A stretch of 32,885 bases of DNA from Pseudomonadota bacterium (GCA_022572685.1 JACZVL010000011.1:1-32885); one strand, 5' to 3'. Counted from the first letter of the stretch, positions 17,164 through 25,257 are shown. Numbers and translations: made by a program. Notes: generated by a model not told the origin, from the sequence alone.

Positions 17164-18639
17164 TTACGCGCTTTCGGCGATCTTGGGTTCCTCGTCCCCG
17201 TCCCCGCGCCCGTCCGCTGCCTCGGCGCCGGCCGGCGGGGTCACGATGCCGCCGGAGACCACCATCTTGATGCCCTCCTCCACGGTCATGCGCAGCGTTT
17301 GAATCTCGTCGCGGGGCACGAACAGCAGGAAGCCCGAGGTCGGATTCGGCGTGGTCGGAAGGAACACGTTGACCACGCTCTCGGCGGTCTGGTTCTGGAT
17401 GTGGTCCACGGTCTCGCCGGTGACGAAGCCGATCGCCCAGCTCTCCTTGCGCGGATACTGGAACAGGATCACCTGCCGGAATGCCTTGCTCTGTTCCTTG
17501 AGCACGGTCTCCAGCACCTGCTTGACCGCGGCGTAGACGCCCCGAATCACCGGCATGCGGTCGAGCAGGCGCTCGCCCAGGCCGACCAGGTTGCGCCCGA
17601 CCAGCCCGGCGGTCAGGAAGCCGATGGTAACCAGGACGAAAACGGCGACCAGGACGCCCAGGCCCGGCAGGCTGAACGGCAGATAGGTCTCCGGGTTCCA
17701 TTGCGCCGGGATGAAGGGGATGACCCGGTCGTCGATCCAGGACACCAGGGCCCAGCCGATCCAGATGGTGATGCCGATCGGCGCGGTGACCAGGATCCCG
17801 GCGAAGAAATAATTGCGCAGCCGCATCAACGGGCCCAGCGCATCGGCGTGGTGCGACTCTGCGTCCCCTGCTTCCGCCGGTTTGGCCGGTCGGGCCTCGG
17901 TTCGGCGCTGGCGGGCGTTGGCCGCCTCGAGGAACTCGGCGGCCTCCTCGGCGTTGCGCCGGCGCGGCACCAGGATGCCGCCGGAGATCACCAGCTTGAT
18001 GCCCTCCTCCACGGTCATGTCGAGGCGGTGGATGTCACGCTCGGGAATGAACAGCAGGAAGCCGGTGGTCGGGTTGGGGGTCGCCGGAATGAACACGTTG
18101 TAGACCGTCTCGGCGGTAAGCTTCTGGACCTCGCCCACGGTCTGGCCGGTGATGAAGCCGACCGCCCAGATGCCGCGGCTCGGATACTCGATCAGCACGA
18201 CCTCGTTGAAGGCCGTCGACTGCTGGGACAGCACGGTCTCGAAAACCTGCTTGGTCCAGCTGTAGATGCTGCGCGCGATCGGCACCGCGGCGACCAGGCG
18301 CTCGCCCAGGCGCACGATGGCGCGGCCGGCGATTCCGGTGGCGATGAAGCCGGCGAGGGTCAGGAACACCACCGAGACCACCAGGCCCAGGCCGGGCACG
18401 GAGAACGGCAGGTAGGTTTCCGGATTCCAGCGCGGCGGCACCAGCGGCGTGACCTGGTTGTCGATGAAGCCGATCACCTGCCAGGCCAGCCAGAAGGTGA
18501 TGCCGACCGGCGCGGTGACCAGGACGCCGGCGAAGAAATAGTTGCGCAGGCGCGCGACCGCACCGGGACCGGCCGACGGCTTGGGCCGGGCTGGATCGGC
18601 GTCCTCCGGGGCGTCGTTCTGGGCCGTTTTCTGGTTCAC
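17164..18639 (-). CDS. Membrane protein with two tandem DUF502 domains
   Basis: RLRNYFFAGVLVTAPVGIT...ISGGILVP and RLRNYFFAGILVTAPIGIT...VSGGIVTP, two full-length homologous halves in one uninterrupted ORF. Confidence 0.88.
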   Translation of the reverse strand: MNQKTAQNDAPEDADPARPKPSAGPGAVARLRNYFFAGVLVTAPVGITFWLAWQVIGFIDNQVTPLVPPRWNPETYLPFSVPGLGLVVSVVFLTLAGFIATGIAGRAIVRLGERLVAAVPIARSIYSWTKQVFETVLSQQSTAFNEVVLIEYPSRGIWAVGFITGQTVGEVQKLTAETVYNVFIPATPNPTTGFLLFIPERDIHRLDMTVEEGIKLVISGGILVPRRRNAEEAAEFLEAANARQRRTEARPAKPAEAGDAESHHADALGPLMRLRNYFFAGILVTAPIGITIWIGWALVSWIDDRVIPFIPAQWNPETYLPFSLPGLGVLVAVFVLVTIGFLTAGLVGRNLVGLGERLLDRMPVIRGVYAAVKQVLETVLKEQSKAFRQVILFQYPRKESWAIGFVTGETVDHIQNQTAESVVNVFLPTTPNPTSGFLLFVPRDEIQTLRMTVEEGIKMVVSGGIVTPPAGAEAADGRGDGDEEPKIAESA

Positions 18640-18728
18640 ACTCCGGGATTCCTGAAATTCGGCATGGGCGACCCCACTATAGGGGCCTGCCCCCAGCTTG
18701 CCAGCACTCCCTTAAGGAATTGGAGTCG

Positions 18729-19595
18729 CTAGAGGAATTGCACCAACTCGGCGAGCGTCTCCGCCGGCGCCTCCTCGGCCAGGAAATGGCCGCAGGGCAG
18801 CGCCTTGCCGCGCACGTCCCGGGCCCGCTCGCGCCAGATTTCGAGCACCGGGTAGCTGCGTTCGATCACGCCCCCGGCGCCCCATAGCACGAGCAGGGGG
18901 CAGGCGAGCTTGCGGTCCAGGTCGGCGCGGTCGTGCTCCAGGTCGATTCCGGCGGCGGCCCGGTAGTCCTCGCAGGTGGCGTGGATGGTCGCCGGATCGC
19001 GGAAGCAGCGCTGGTACTCGGCCAGCGCGGCCGCGTCGAAGCTGCCCGCGCTCTGGCTCCACTTGCCGAGCTTCTTTTCCAGGTAGTAGTCCGGGTCGGC
19101 GCCGATCAGGCGCTCGGGCAGGTCGTAGGGCTGGATCAGAAAAAACCAGTGGTAATAGGCGCTGGCGAAGGCCATGTCGGTGCGTTCGTACATGGCCAGC
19201 GTCGGCGCGATGTCGAGCACCGCCAACTTGGTCACCCGCTCCGGGTGGTCGAGGGCCAGGCGGTGGCCGACCCGGGCGCCGCGGTCGTGGCCGACCACGG
19301 CGAATTTCTCGAAGCCGAGCGCGGCCATGACCTCGACCTGGTCCTGGGCCATGGCGCGCTTGGAATAGGCTTCGTGATGGTCGCCGCCGGGCGGTTTGGC
19401 GCTGTCGCCGTAGCCGCGCAGGTCGGTCAGCACCACGGTGAAGCGTTTCGCCAGGGCGGGCGCGATCCTGTGCCACATGACCTGGGTCTGGGGGTAGCCG
19501 TGCAGCATCAGCAGCGGCGGCCCCTGCCCCGCCTTGCGGACGTTAATTTCGGCGCCGGAGGTGGCGATGCGGGTCTGTTCGAAGCCGTCGAGCAC
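18729..19595 (-). CDS. Alpha/beta hydrolase, fluoroacetate/haloacetate dehalogenase-like
   Basis: LMLHGYPQTQVMWH, VVGHDRGARVGHRLALDHPERVTKLAVLDI, YYHWFFLIQP, CEDYRAAAGIDLEHD, CGHFLAEEAPAET. Confidence 0.78.
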   Translation of the reverse strand: MLDGFEQTRIATSGAEINVRKAGQGPPLLMLHGYPQTQVMWHRIAPALAKRFTVVLTDLRGYGDSAKPPGGDHHEAYSKRAMAQDQVEVMAALGFEKFAVVGHDRGARVGHRLALDHPERVTKLAVLDIAPTLAMYERTDMAFASAYYHWFFLIQPYDLPERLIGADPDYYLEKKLGKWSQSAGSFDAAALAEYQRCFRDPATIHATCEDYRAAAGIDLEHDRADLDRKLACPLLVLWGAGGVIERSYPVLEIWRERARDVRGKALPCGHFLAEEAPAETLAELVQFL

Positions 19596-19674
19596 GGGAA
19601 ATCGGTTCTCCGTTCCGCGAATTGAAGCTATACTGGTCGGTGCCAGTCTAGTGGAGTTCGTGAGCTCGCGTCAC

Positions 19675-20724
19675 ATGCCGTTTCCGGCCCGCCTGGTATC
19701 GCTCGCCACCGCCGTGCCCCCCTTCGTTCTGCGTCAGGACGAGGTCCGGGCCGAGGCCCAGAATCTGTTTCGCGAGCGCGGCAACCTGATCGCACGTATG
19801 CTGCCGGTCTATGACAACGCGGGCGTCGAGACCCGTTACTCCTGCGTGCCGCTCGATTGGTACCGGTCGACCGGCGGCTGGAAGAACCGCAACGCGCTGT
19901 ATATCGAACACGCGGTGGAGTTGCTCCGCCGCGCCGCGCAGGACTGCCTGACCCGCGCCCAAGTCCCGGCGGAGCGCGTCGACACCATCGTCGCGGTTTC
20001 GAGCTCGGGTATCGCGGTGCCGAGTCTCGATGCCCGAGTGATGGCGGCGCTGCCATTCCGTCACGACGTGCAGCGGCTGCCGATCTTCGGCCTGGGCTGC
20101 GCCGGCGGCGTGCTCGGCCTGGCGCGCGCGGCCGCCATGGCGCGCGCCGCGCCCGGCAGCATGATCTTGCTCCTGGTGGTCGAACTTTGCGGCCTGACCT
20201 TTCGGGACAGCGACGCCGGCAAGAGCAACATCATCGCCACCGCGCTGTTCGGCGACGGCGCGGCGGCGGCGCTGGTCACCTGCGACCGCGACACGCCGGG
20301 CCCGGAGCTGGTCGGTTGGGGCGAGCATACCTGGCCCGACACCCTCGATGTCATGGGCTGGCGCGTCGAGGAGGACGGCTTCGGGGTGCTGTTCTCGCGG
20401 GCCATCCCGGGAATCGTGCGCGAGCGCTACGGTGCGGCGGTCGACGGTTTCCTGGCCCGCCAGGGCTTGGGGCGCGAGGATCTGGACGGCACCCTGTGCC
20501 ACCCGGGCGGGGCCAAGGTGCTGGACGCGCTCGAAGCGGTCTTCGACCTGGCGCCGGGCGCCATGACCGACGCCCGCGCGGTGCTGCGCGACTACGGCAA
20601 CATGTCCGCCGCCACGGTGCTGTTCGTGGTCGAGCGCGCGCTGGCGCGCGGCCTGCGCGGCCGCCACCTGGTGTCGTCGCTGGGGCCCGGATTCACCGCC
20701 GGATTCCTGCTCCTGGAGGCGTGA
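19675..20724 (+). CDS. Type III polyketide synthase (chalcone/stilbene synthase-like)
   Basis: Cys in FGLGCAGGVLGLARA, His in LCHPGGAKVLDALE, Asn in RDYGNMSAATVLFVVERAL; C-terminal LGPGFTAGFLLLE. Confidence 0.9.
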   Translation: MPFPARLVSLATAVPPFVLRQDEVRAEAQNLFRERGNLIARMLPVYDNAGVETRYSCVPLDWYRSTGGWKNRNALYIEHAVELLRRAAQDCLTRAQVPAERVDTIVAVSSSGIAVPSLDARVMAALPFRHDVQRLPIFGLGCAGGVLGLARAAAMARAAPGSMILLLVVELCGLTFRDSDAGKSNIIATALFGDGAAAALVTCDRDTPGPELVGWGEHTWPDTLDVMGWRVEEDGFGVLFSRAIPGIVRERYGAAVDGFLARQGLGREDLDGTLCHPGGAKVLDALEAVFDLAPGAMTDARAVLRDYGNMSAATVLFVVERALARGLRGRHLVSSLGPGFTAGFLLLEA

Positions 20725-20727
20725 GCC

Positions 20728-21249
20728 GTGATCGGCCTGCCTCAGATCATCGCGCTCTTGGTGGCGGTGCAGCGCCTGGGTGAGTTGGCCTACGCGCGGC
20801 GCAACACCAGACACCTGGTGGCGGCCGGCGGGGTCGAGCACGGCGCCGGCCACTATCCCCTGATCGTCGCCCTGCACGGCGGCTGGCTGGTGGCGCTGTT
20901 CGCGCTGGTGCCGCCGGACGCGCCGCCGAATTGGGGACTGCTCGGTGGCTACGGCCTGCTCCAGCTCGGCCGGCTCTGGATCATCGTCAGCCTGGGCGCC
21001 CGCTGGACCACCCGGGTGATCGCCCTGCCCGGCGCCCCGCCGGTCCGGCGCGGGCCCTATGGTTTCCTGCGTCATCCGAACTACCTGGTTGTGGCCCTGG
21101 AGATTCCGCTGCTGCCGCTCGCCTTCGGCGCCTGGCAGATGGCGCTCGGCTTCGGACTCGCCAATCTCGCGCTCCTCGCCCACCGCATCCGCGTCGAGGA
21201 CCGCGCGCTGGCAGGGTCCCGCGCTCCCTGGGATCAACTGGACAGGTAG
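20728..21249 (+). CDS. Isoprenylcysteine carboxyl methyltransferase (ICMT) family protein (GTG start)
   Basis: GARWTTRVIALPGAPPVRRGPYGFLRHPNYLVVALEIPLLPLAFGAW; starts 3 nt after the PKS stop. Confidence 0.87.
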   Translation: MIGLPQIIALLVAVQRLGELAYARRNTRHLVAAGGVEHGAGHYPLIVALHGGWLVALFALVPPDAPPNWGLLGGYGLLQLGRLWIIVSLGARWTTRVIALPGAPPVRRGPYGFLRHPNYLVVALEIPLLPLAFGAWQMALGFGLANLALLAHRIRVEDRALAGSRAPWDQLDR

Positions 21250-21716
21250 TGCCGCGCCATCAGGAGGACGGCGAGCGTGTTGCCGAGCACGATCAGGGCG
21301 ATCATGAAGAACAGCACGATATAGCTGTGCAGCCGGCCTTCGCGGGCGGCCTCGGCGCCGCCCAACTGGACGAAAATGTTGGAGAAGCGGGCGCCGATCT
21401 CCTGCATGCGGTGCAGCTCGGTGTTCTGCCAGACCTGGTAGACGATCAGCAGGTAAATCGCCCCGGCGCCGATCAGGAAGCTGGCGAGCACCAGGCCCTT
21501 GGCCGCGAAGGTGGAGATATCGACCAGCTCCGGCACCGCGACGGTGGCGGCGAACAACAGCAGCGTGCCGCCGACCAGTTTCCACTGCCGCTCCCGGGCG
21601 AAGCGGACCGACATGCCGGAATCCTGATAGAGAACGCGCAACTCGGCGTGGGTGCTCTCGTCGAGCTCGGAGGGCGTGACGCCCGGACCCGATTTGCCTT
21701 CGCTCTCGTCGGCCAT
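21234..21716 (-). CDS. Hypothetical membrane protein
   Basis: 160 aa with about three TM segments; its 3' end overlaps the 3' end of the convergent ICMT gene by 16 nt. Confidence 0.68.
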   Translation of the reverse strand: MADESEGKSGPGVTPSELDESTHAELRVLYQDSGMSVRFARERQWKLVGGTLLLFAATVAVPELVDISTFAAKGLVLASFLIGAGAIYLLIVYQVWQNTELHRMQEIGARFSNIFVQLGGAEAAREGRLHSYIVLFFMIALIVLGNTLAVLLMARHYLSS

Positions 21717-21860
21717 GGCCGCTCCCCCTGGTTCGCCCGGCAATGGTTCGGCTCGCGCCGAGTCGCTCAGGTGGGAATCATGCCGTATCGGGACCGGGCG
21801 CACAACCACGCGCCCAAAGGGCCGCCCGGGGGGGCGACCAGGGGGCCCGCCAAGGGGCTT

Positions 21861-21946
21861 GGTGCGGCTGAGAGGACTCGAACCTCCACTCCCTTGCGAG
21901 AACTAGCACCTGAAGCTAGCGCGTCTACCAATTCCGCCACAGCCGC
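21861..21946 (-). tRNA. tRNA-Leu (anticodon CAG)
   Basis: Minus strand gcggctgtggcggaattggtagacgcgctagcttcaggtgctagttctcgcaagggagtggaggttcgagtcctctcagccgcacca; anticodon arm CTAGC-TTCAGGT-GCTAG; encoded CCA. Confidence 0.96.
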
Positions 21947-21971
21947 GTGGCACCAAGTCCGGGGCCCCCGA

Positions 21972-21999
21972 TATATCGGGCCGGTCCGTCGGTCCGCAA
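21972..21999 (-). promoter_or_regulatory. Putative sigma70 promoter for tRNA-Leu(CAG)
   Basis: Minus strand TTGCGG (21994-21999) -16 bp- GATATA (21972-21977); the -10 lies in palindrome cccgatatatcggg (21967-21980). Confidence 0.45.
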
Positions 22000-22002
22000 G
22001 GG

Positions 22003-22266
22003 TTATACCAAAGGTCCTTAGTAATGACCCATAGAGACGGCTTCCCAAGGCTTTCGGCAAGGAGCGCGTGGCGTGGCGATGCGGGGCATCGCGAGCCATG
22101 CGGGACGCCGTCCGAAAACCTTGGGAAGCCGCCTCCGGTCGCGCGGGCGAACCGCCGGGGGCGTCGGGAAGCCTTGCCGATGTCCCACATCGCCGGCGGC
22201 TCCCCTCCTGCCCGGCGGATCGCCCGCGCGATCTCTATGGGTCATTACTAAGGACCTTTGGTATAA
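22003..22266. mobile_element. MITE-like fold-back element with perfect 35-bp terminal inverted repeats
   Basis: Left ttataccaaaggtccttagtaatgacccatagaga (22003-22037) is the exact reverse complement of 22232-22266; further nested inverted repeats; no transposase. Confidence 0.85.
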
Positions 22267-22267
22267 A

Positions 22268-22354
22268 TGGTGCGGCTGAGAGGACTTGAACCTCCACGGG
22301 GTTTCCCCCACAGCGACCTCAACGCTGCGCGTCTACCGTTTCCGCCACAGCCGC
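22268..22354 (-). tRNA. tRNA-Leu (anticodon GAG)
   Basis: Minus strand gcggctgtggcggaaacggtagacgcgcagcgttgaggtcgctgtgggggaaaccccgtggaggttcaagtcctctcagccgcacca; anticodon arm CAGCG-TTGAGGT-CGCTG; encoded CCA. Confidence 0.96.
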
Positions 22355-22393
22355 CCGCTCGAACTTCGCCGGATCCTTTGGCACGGAGCCGGT

Positions 22394-22421
22394 TTTATAG
22401 CGTCCGCCCGCCAAAGGGCAA
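22394..22421 (-). promoter_or_regulatory. Putative sigma70 promoter for tRNA-Leu(GAG)
   Basis: Minus strand TTGCCC (22416-22421) -16 bp- TATAAA (22394-22399), about 40 nt upstream of the tRNA. Confidence 0.5.
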
Positions 22422-22567
22422 TTGAATTCTACCGATTTTGGAGGCGAATTCGAGGTTCGGTGGGGCTTTACGGCCGCGCCACCGGCACTATGCTGGATTC
22501 CGGGGCCGAATCCGGCCGCCGCCGGAGGACGCGCGGCCACGGCCGCACAGCCTTGGAAAGCCCAGCC

Positions 22568-22924
22568 ATGAGCGACGGCAGCGACATCGATCCGGAAGCC
22601 GTCCGTGCGGCCTTGATCGCGCGCCGCGAGGGGCTGCTGCGCCTGGTGGGCTCGAGCGCCGAGGCGCGCCGAACCGTCGTGCTCGACCAGAGCCGGGTCG
22701 GGCGCCTGTCGCGCATGGACGCCCTGCAGTCCCAGGCGATGGCGGTGGAAACCGATCGCCGCCGCAAGGTCGAGCTGCAACAGATCGAGGCGGCGCTCGG
22801 CCGCATCGAGGACGGCGACTATGGCACCTGCGCCGGCTGCGGCGAGGCGATCGCGCGAAAACGCCTGGCGCTCAATCCGACCACGCCGGTCTGCATCGAT
22901 TGCGCCCAGTCCGCGGGCCGCTAG
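22568..22924 (+). CDS. TraR/DksA family zinc-finger transcriptional regulator
   Basis: ALGRIEDGDYGTCAGCGEAIARKRLALNPTTPVCIDCAQ, four-Cys zinc finger. Confidence 0.88.
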   Translation: MSDGSDIDPEAVRAALIARREGLLRLVGSSAEARRTVVLDQSRVGRLSRMDALQSQAMAVETDRRRKVELQQIEAALGRIEDGDYGTCAGCGEAIARKRLALNPTTPVCIDCAQSAGR

Positions 22925-22937
22925 CCGCTCCTTGGTA

Positions 22938-23129
22938 TCAGCCCTGGCGCCAGACCTGGCTCGACTTGCAGCGCTTGCAGATGCGGTTGTGCGGGCCGGC
23001 GGAGCCGAACCTCTCGCCGCACAGCAGGCAGCGGCGCAGGCAGGCCGGGTCCTTGTGGCTCTCGGTCTCGGGCTCGGTGGGCTCGGTCTTGGGCTCGGTC
23101 TTGGGCTCGGTCTTGGTCGTCTGGGACAC
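22938..23129 (-). CDS. Small zinc-ribbon-like protein with TEPK-repeat N-terminus
   Basis: 63 aa; MSQTTKTEPKTEPKTEPTEPETES then CLLCGERFGSAGPHNRICKRCKSS (CxxC...CxxC). Confidence 0.6.
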   Translation of the reverse strand: MSQTTKTEPKTEPKTEPTEPETESHKDPACLRRCLLCGERFGSAGPHNRICKRCKSSQVWRQG

Positions 23130-23249
23130 GGTGCATCGGCCTCCAGCCTCCTAGGTAGGGGGCGATGCGGTCGAAACCTTGTCCGGATTGGGGCAATCCT
23201 GGGATGGTGGCCCTGGGGTCGCGGGCGACGCCGGCAAAAAGGCTGGAAT

Positions 23250-24503
23250 TCAGCGGGTCTTGGGCTGCCACTGTTGCGCCAGGCGCTGGGCCTCGTTGAG
23301 CTGATGGGCGCTCATGCCGCGGGCCAGGGCGTCGCGGCGGCGCGCGGCATCGGTGCGCGCCTGGCCCGGCGCAAACCGCGCGGCGGCGAGGTTGTACCAC
23401 TTGTAGGCCTGGACCAGGCTGACCGGCAGGCCGGCGCCGCCGTGATAGAGTTTCCCGAGCGCCAGTTGCGAGTCCGGGTCGCCCTGCTCGGCGGCCAGTC
23501 GATACCACTTGGCCGCCTCGGCGTAGCTCTGGGGCACGCCCTGGCCGCGCGCGGACATGGCGCCGAGATAGTGCTGCGCCACCGCCAGGCCCTGCCCGGC
23601 GGCCAGCCGCCAATAGCGGATCGCCTCGATGTCGTCCTTGGGCACGCCCAGGCCGTTGGCGTACATGTAGGCCAGATTGTGCTGCGCGTCCGGATGGTCC
23701 TGCGCCGCCGCCAGTTGCCACCAGCGCACCGCTTCGCCGTAATTCTGGCGCACCCCGCGGCCTTTCTCGTAGAGCACGCCGAGGTTGGACTGGGCCGCCG
23801 GCTGGCCTTGAAAGGCGGCCTTGGTCCACCACGCCGCCGCCTGGGCGTAGTCCTGCGCGACCCCGAGGCCCTTCGAATAGAGGTAGCCGAGATTGGTCTG
23901 CGCCTCGGCGGCGTCCTGTTCGGCCGCCTGGCGCCACCAGGCGGCGGCCTGGACGTAGTCTTGGGGCACGCCGAGGCCGCGCTCGTAAAGCGCGCCCAGG
24001 GTGGTCTGGGCGCCGATGTGACCCTGGGCGGCCGCCTTGCGCCACCAGACCGAGGCCTCGGCAAAGCTCTGCTCGACGCCCAGGCCCTTCTCGTAGTGGG
24101 CGCCCAGCCGGGTCTGGGCCTTCACGTGGCCCTGGTTGCCGGCGCGGCGATACCATTCGGCGGCGGCCGCGTAGTCCCGCGCCACCCCCTCGCCCCGGGC
24201 ATAAAGCTCCGCCAGGTTGAACTGGGCCTCGGCGTGGCCCTGTTCGCCGGCCAGCCGGTACAGCCTGACGGCCTCGGCCGAATCCTTTTCGACGTCCTCG
24301 CCGGCGGCATAGAGCCCGGCCAGGTGGACTTGCGCCAGCACGTCCCCAGCTTCCGCGAGCGGGCCCCAGATTTCGACCGCCGCGGCATAGTCACCGCGGT
24401 CGGCCGCTTCCAGGCCGGTCTCGAAGCTCGGGGTCGGGGTCTGGCAGGCCGCCAGGCCGAGCGCGGCGGCGATCGCGAAACACGCTAGGAGACGTCGCAT
24501 CAT
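23250..24503 (-). CDS. Secreted Sel1-repeat (TPR-like) protein
   Basis: Lipoprotein-like signal (FAIAAALGLAACQ) and about 9 units of ~36 aa such as AAAWWRQAAEQDAAEAQTNLGYLYSKGLGVAQDY. Confidence 0.92.
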   Translation of the reverse strand: MMRRLLACFAIAAALGLAACQTPTPSFETGLEAADRGDYAAAVEIWGPLAEAGDVLAQVHLAGLYAAGEDVEKDSAEAVRLYRLAGEQGHAEAQFNLAELYARGEGVARDYAAAAEWYRRAGNQGHVKAQTRLGAHYEKGLGVEQSFAEASVWWRKAAAQGHIGAQTTLGALYERGLGVPQDYVQAAAWWRQAAEQDAAEAQTNLGYLYSKGLGVAQDYAQAAAWWTKAAFQGQPAAQSNLGVLYEKGRGVRQNYGEAVRWWQLAAAQDHPDAQHNLAYMYANGLGVPKDDIEAIRYWRLAAGQGLAVAQHYLGAMSARGQGVPQSYAEAAKWYRLAAEQGDPDSQLALGKLYHGGAGLPVSLVQAYKWYNLAAARFAPGQARTDAARRRDALARGMSAHQLNEAQRLAQQWQPKTR

Positions 24504-24651
24504 GGTCCAAAATCCTAAGTTTTTCGGCCTTCTGTCCTAGTGTGGGTCCGCGCTGTTATAGGCCCGCCGGGGCCGAGGGGGCAACCGCCGGGGCCTGGGG
24601 ACGCCCTCACCCAGGTTTCGATTCAAGTTTGCCCGGGGGGTCGGCCTCCAC

Positions 24652-24679
24652 TTGAGAGAATCGTCTGCAGAGGTATAAT
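24652..24679 (+). promoter_or_regulatory. Putative sigma70 promoter upstream of cytochrome c gene
   Basis: TTGAGA (24652-24657) -16 bp- TATAAT (24674-24679). Confidence 0.5.
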
Positions 24680-24885
24680 TCCGAGGTTAATAATGCGTTA
24701 CCGGTGCGCGTAGCCGTTGGGGGCAGAAAATGTTGCTGGCGCAGCTTTTCCGCAGCAATCGTCAAGCGTGGCGAACCGACCGTCGTCGACGGCAACGGCC
24801 GGACACGCCACCATGGCGATCCCGGGGCGGCGGCTATAGCCGGCCGGTGGGACCTGCCCGGATATCGGAACCGCGGAGGAAGCTC

Positions 24886-25257
24886 ATGAAGCGGCCGGCG
24901 CTTGCCGTCGCGATCTTGGTGGCGGCGAGCTTTCCGATTGCCTCGGCTGGGGCCGGGGGCCACGTCGAGGCCGGACGCAAAATCGCCGAAACCCACTGCG
25001 CGCGCTGTCACGTGGTCGGCGATTTCAACCCCATGGGCGGCATCGGCTCGACGCCGTCGTTCCAATTGCTGGCCAAGCGCGACGATTGGCTGGAGCGATT
25101 CCAGACCTTTTTCGAGCGCCGGCCGCATCCGGTCTTCGTGCGCGTGCCCGGCGTGGCCCGCTGGACCACGCTACCGTCCCACGTCAAGGAGTTCATGGTG
25201 ACGCCGGCGAACCTCGACGACGTCATCGCCTTCGTGGAGACGCTCCGGCCCGAGTGA
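24886..25257 (+). CDS. Small monohaem cytochrome c
   Basis: Signal peptide MKRPALAVAILVAASFPIASAGA; haem motif CARCH; C-terminal helix NLDDVIAFVETLR. Confidence 0.88.
   Translation: MKRPALAVAILVAASFPIASAGAGGHVEAGRKIAETHCARCHVVGDFNPMGGIGSTPSFQLLAKRDDWLERFQTFFERRPHPVFVRVPGVARWTTLPSHVKEFMVTPANLDDVIAFVETLRPE

Noticed and set aside
17149-18732. 527-aa plus-strand ORF with internal repeat
   Set aside because: Antisense to the double-DUF502 gene; its apparent repeat merely mirrors the DUF502 duplication.
19648-21585. 645-aa minus-strand ORF
   Set aside because: Antisense to the type III PKS and ICMT genes; no domain resemblance.
21903-22311. Short ORFs on both strands ending ...SMGHY
   Set aside because: Arise from the palindromic TIRs of the fold-back element and the tRNA genes; no SD or domain support.
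22821-24488. 555-aa plus-strand ORF with repeats
   Set aside because: Antisense to the Sel1-repeat gene; the repeat pattern is inherited from the Sel1 units.
23250-24503. Periodic ~108-bp repeat considered as a CRISPR-like or satellite array
   Set aside because: Divergent units explained by 36-aa Sel1 protein repeats in an intact secreted-protein gene.
24603-24615. Possible third REP-like copy (cgccctcaccc)
   Set aside because: Only about 11 nt match and the hairpin part is missing; could be chance.
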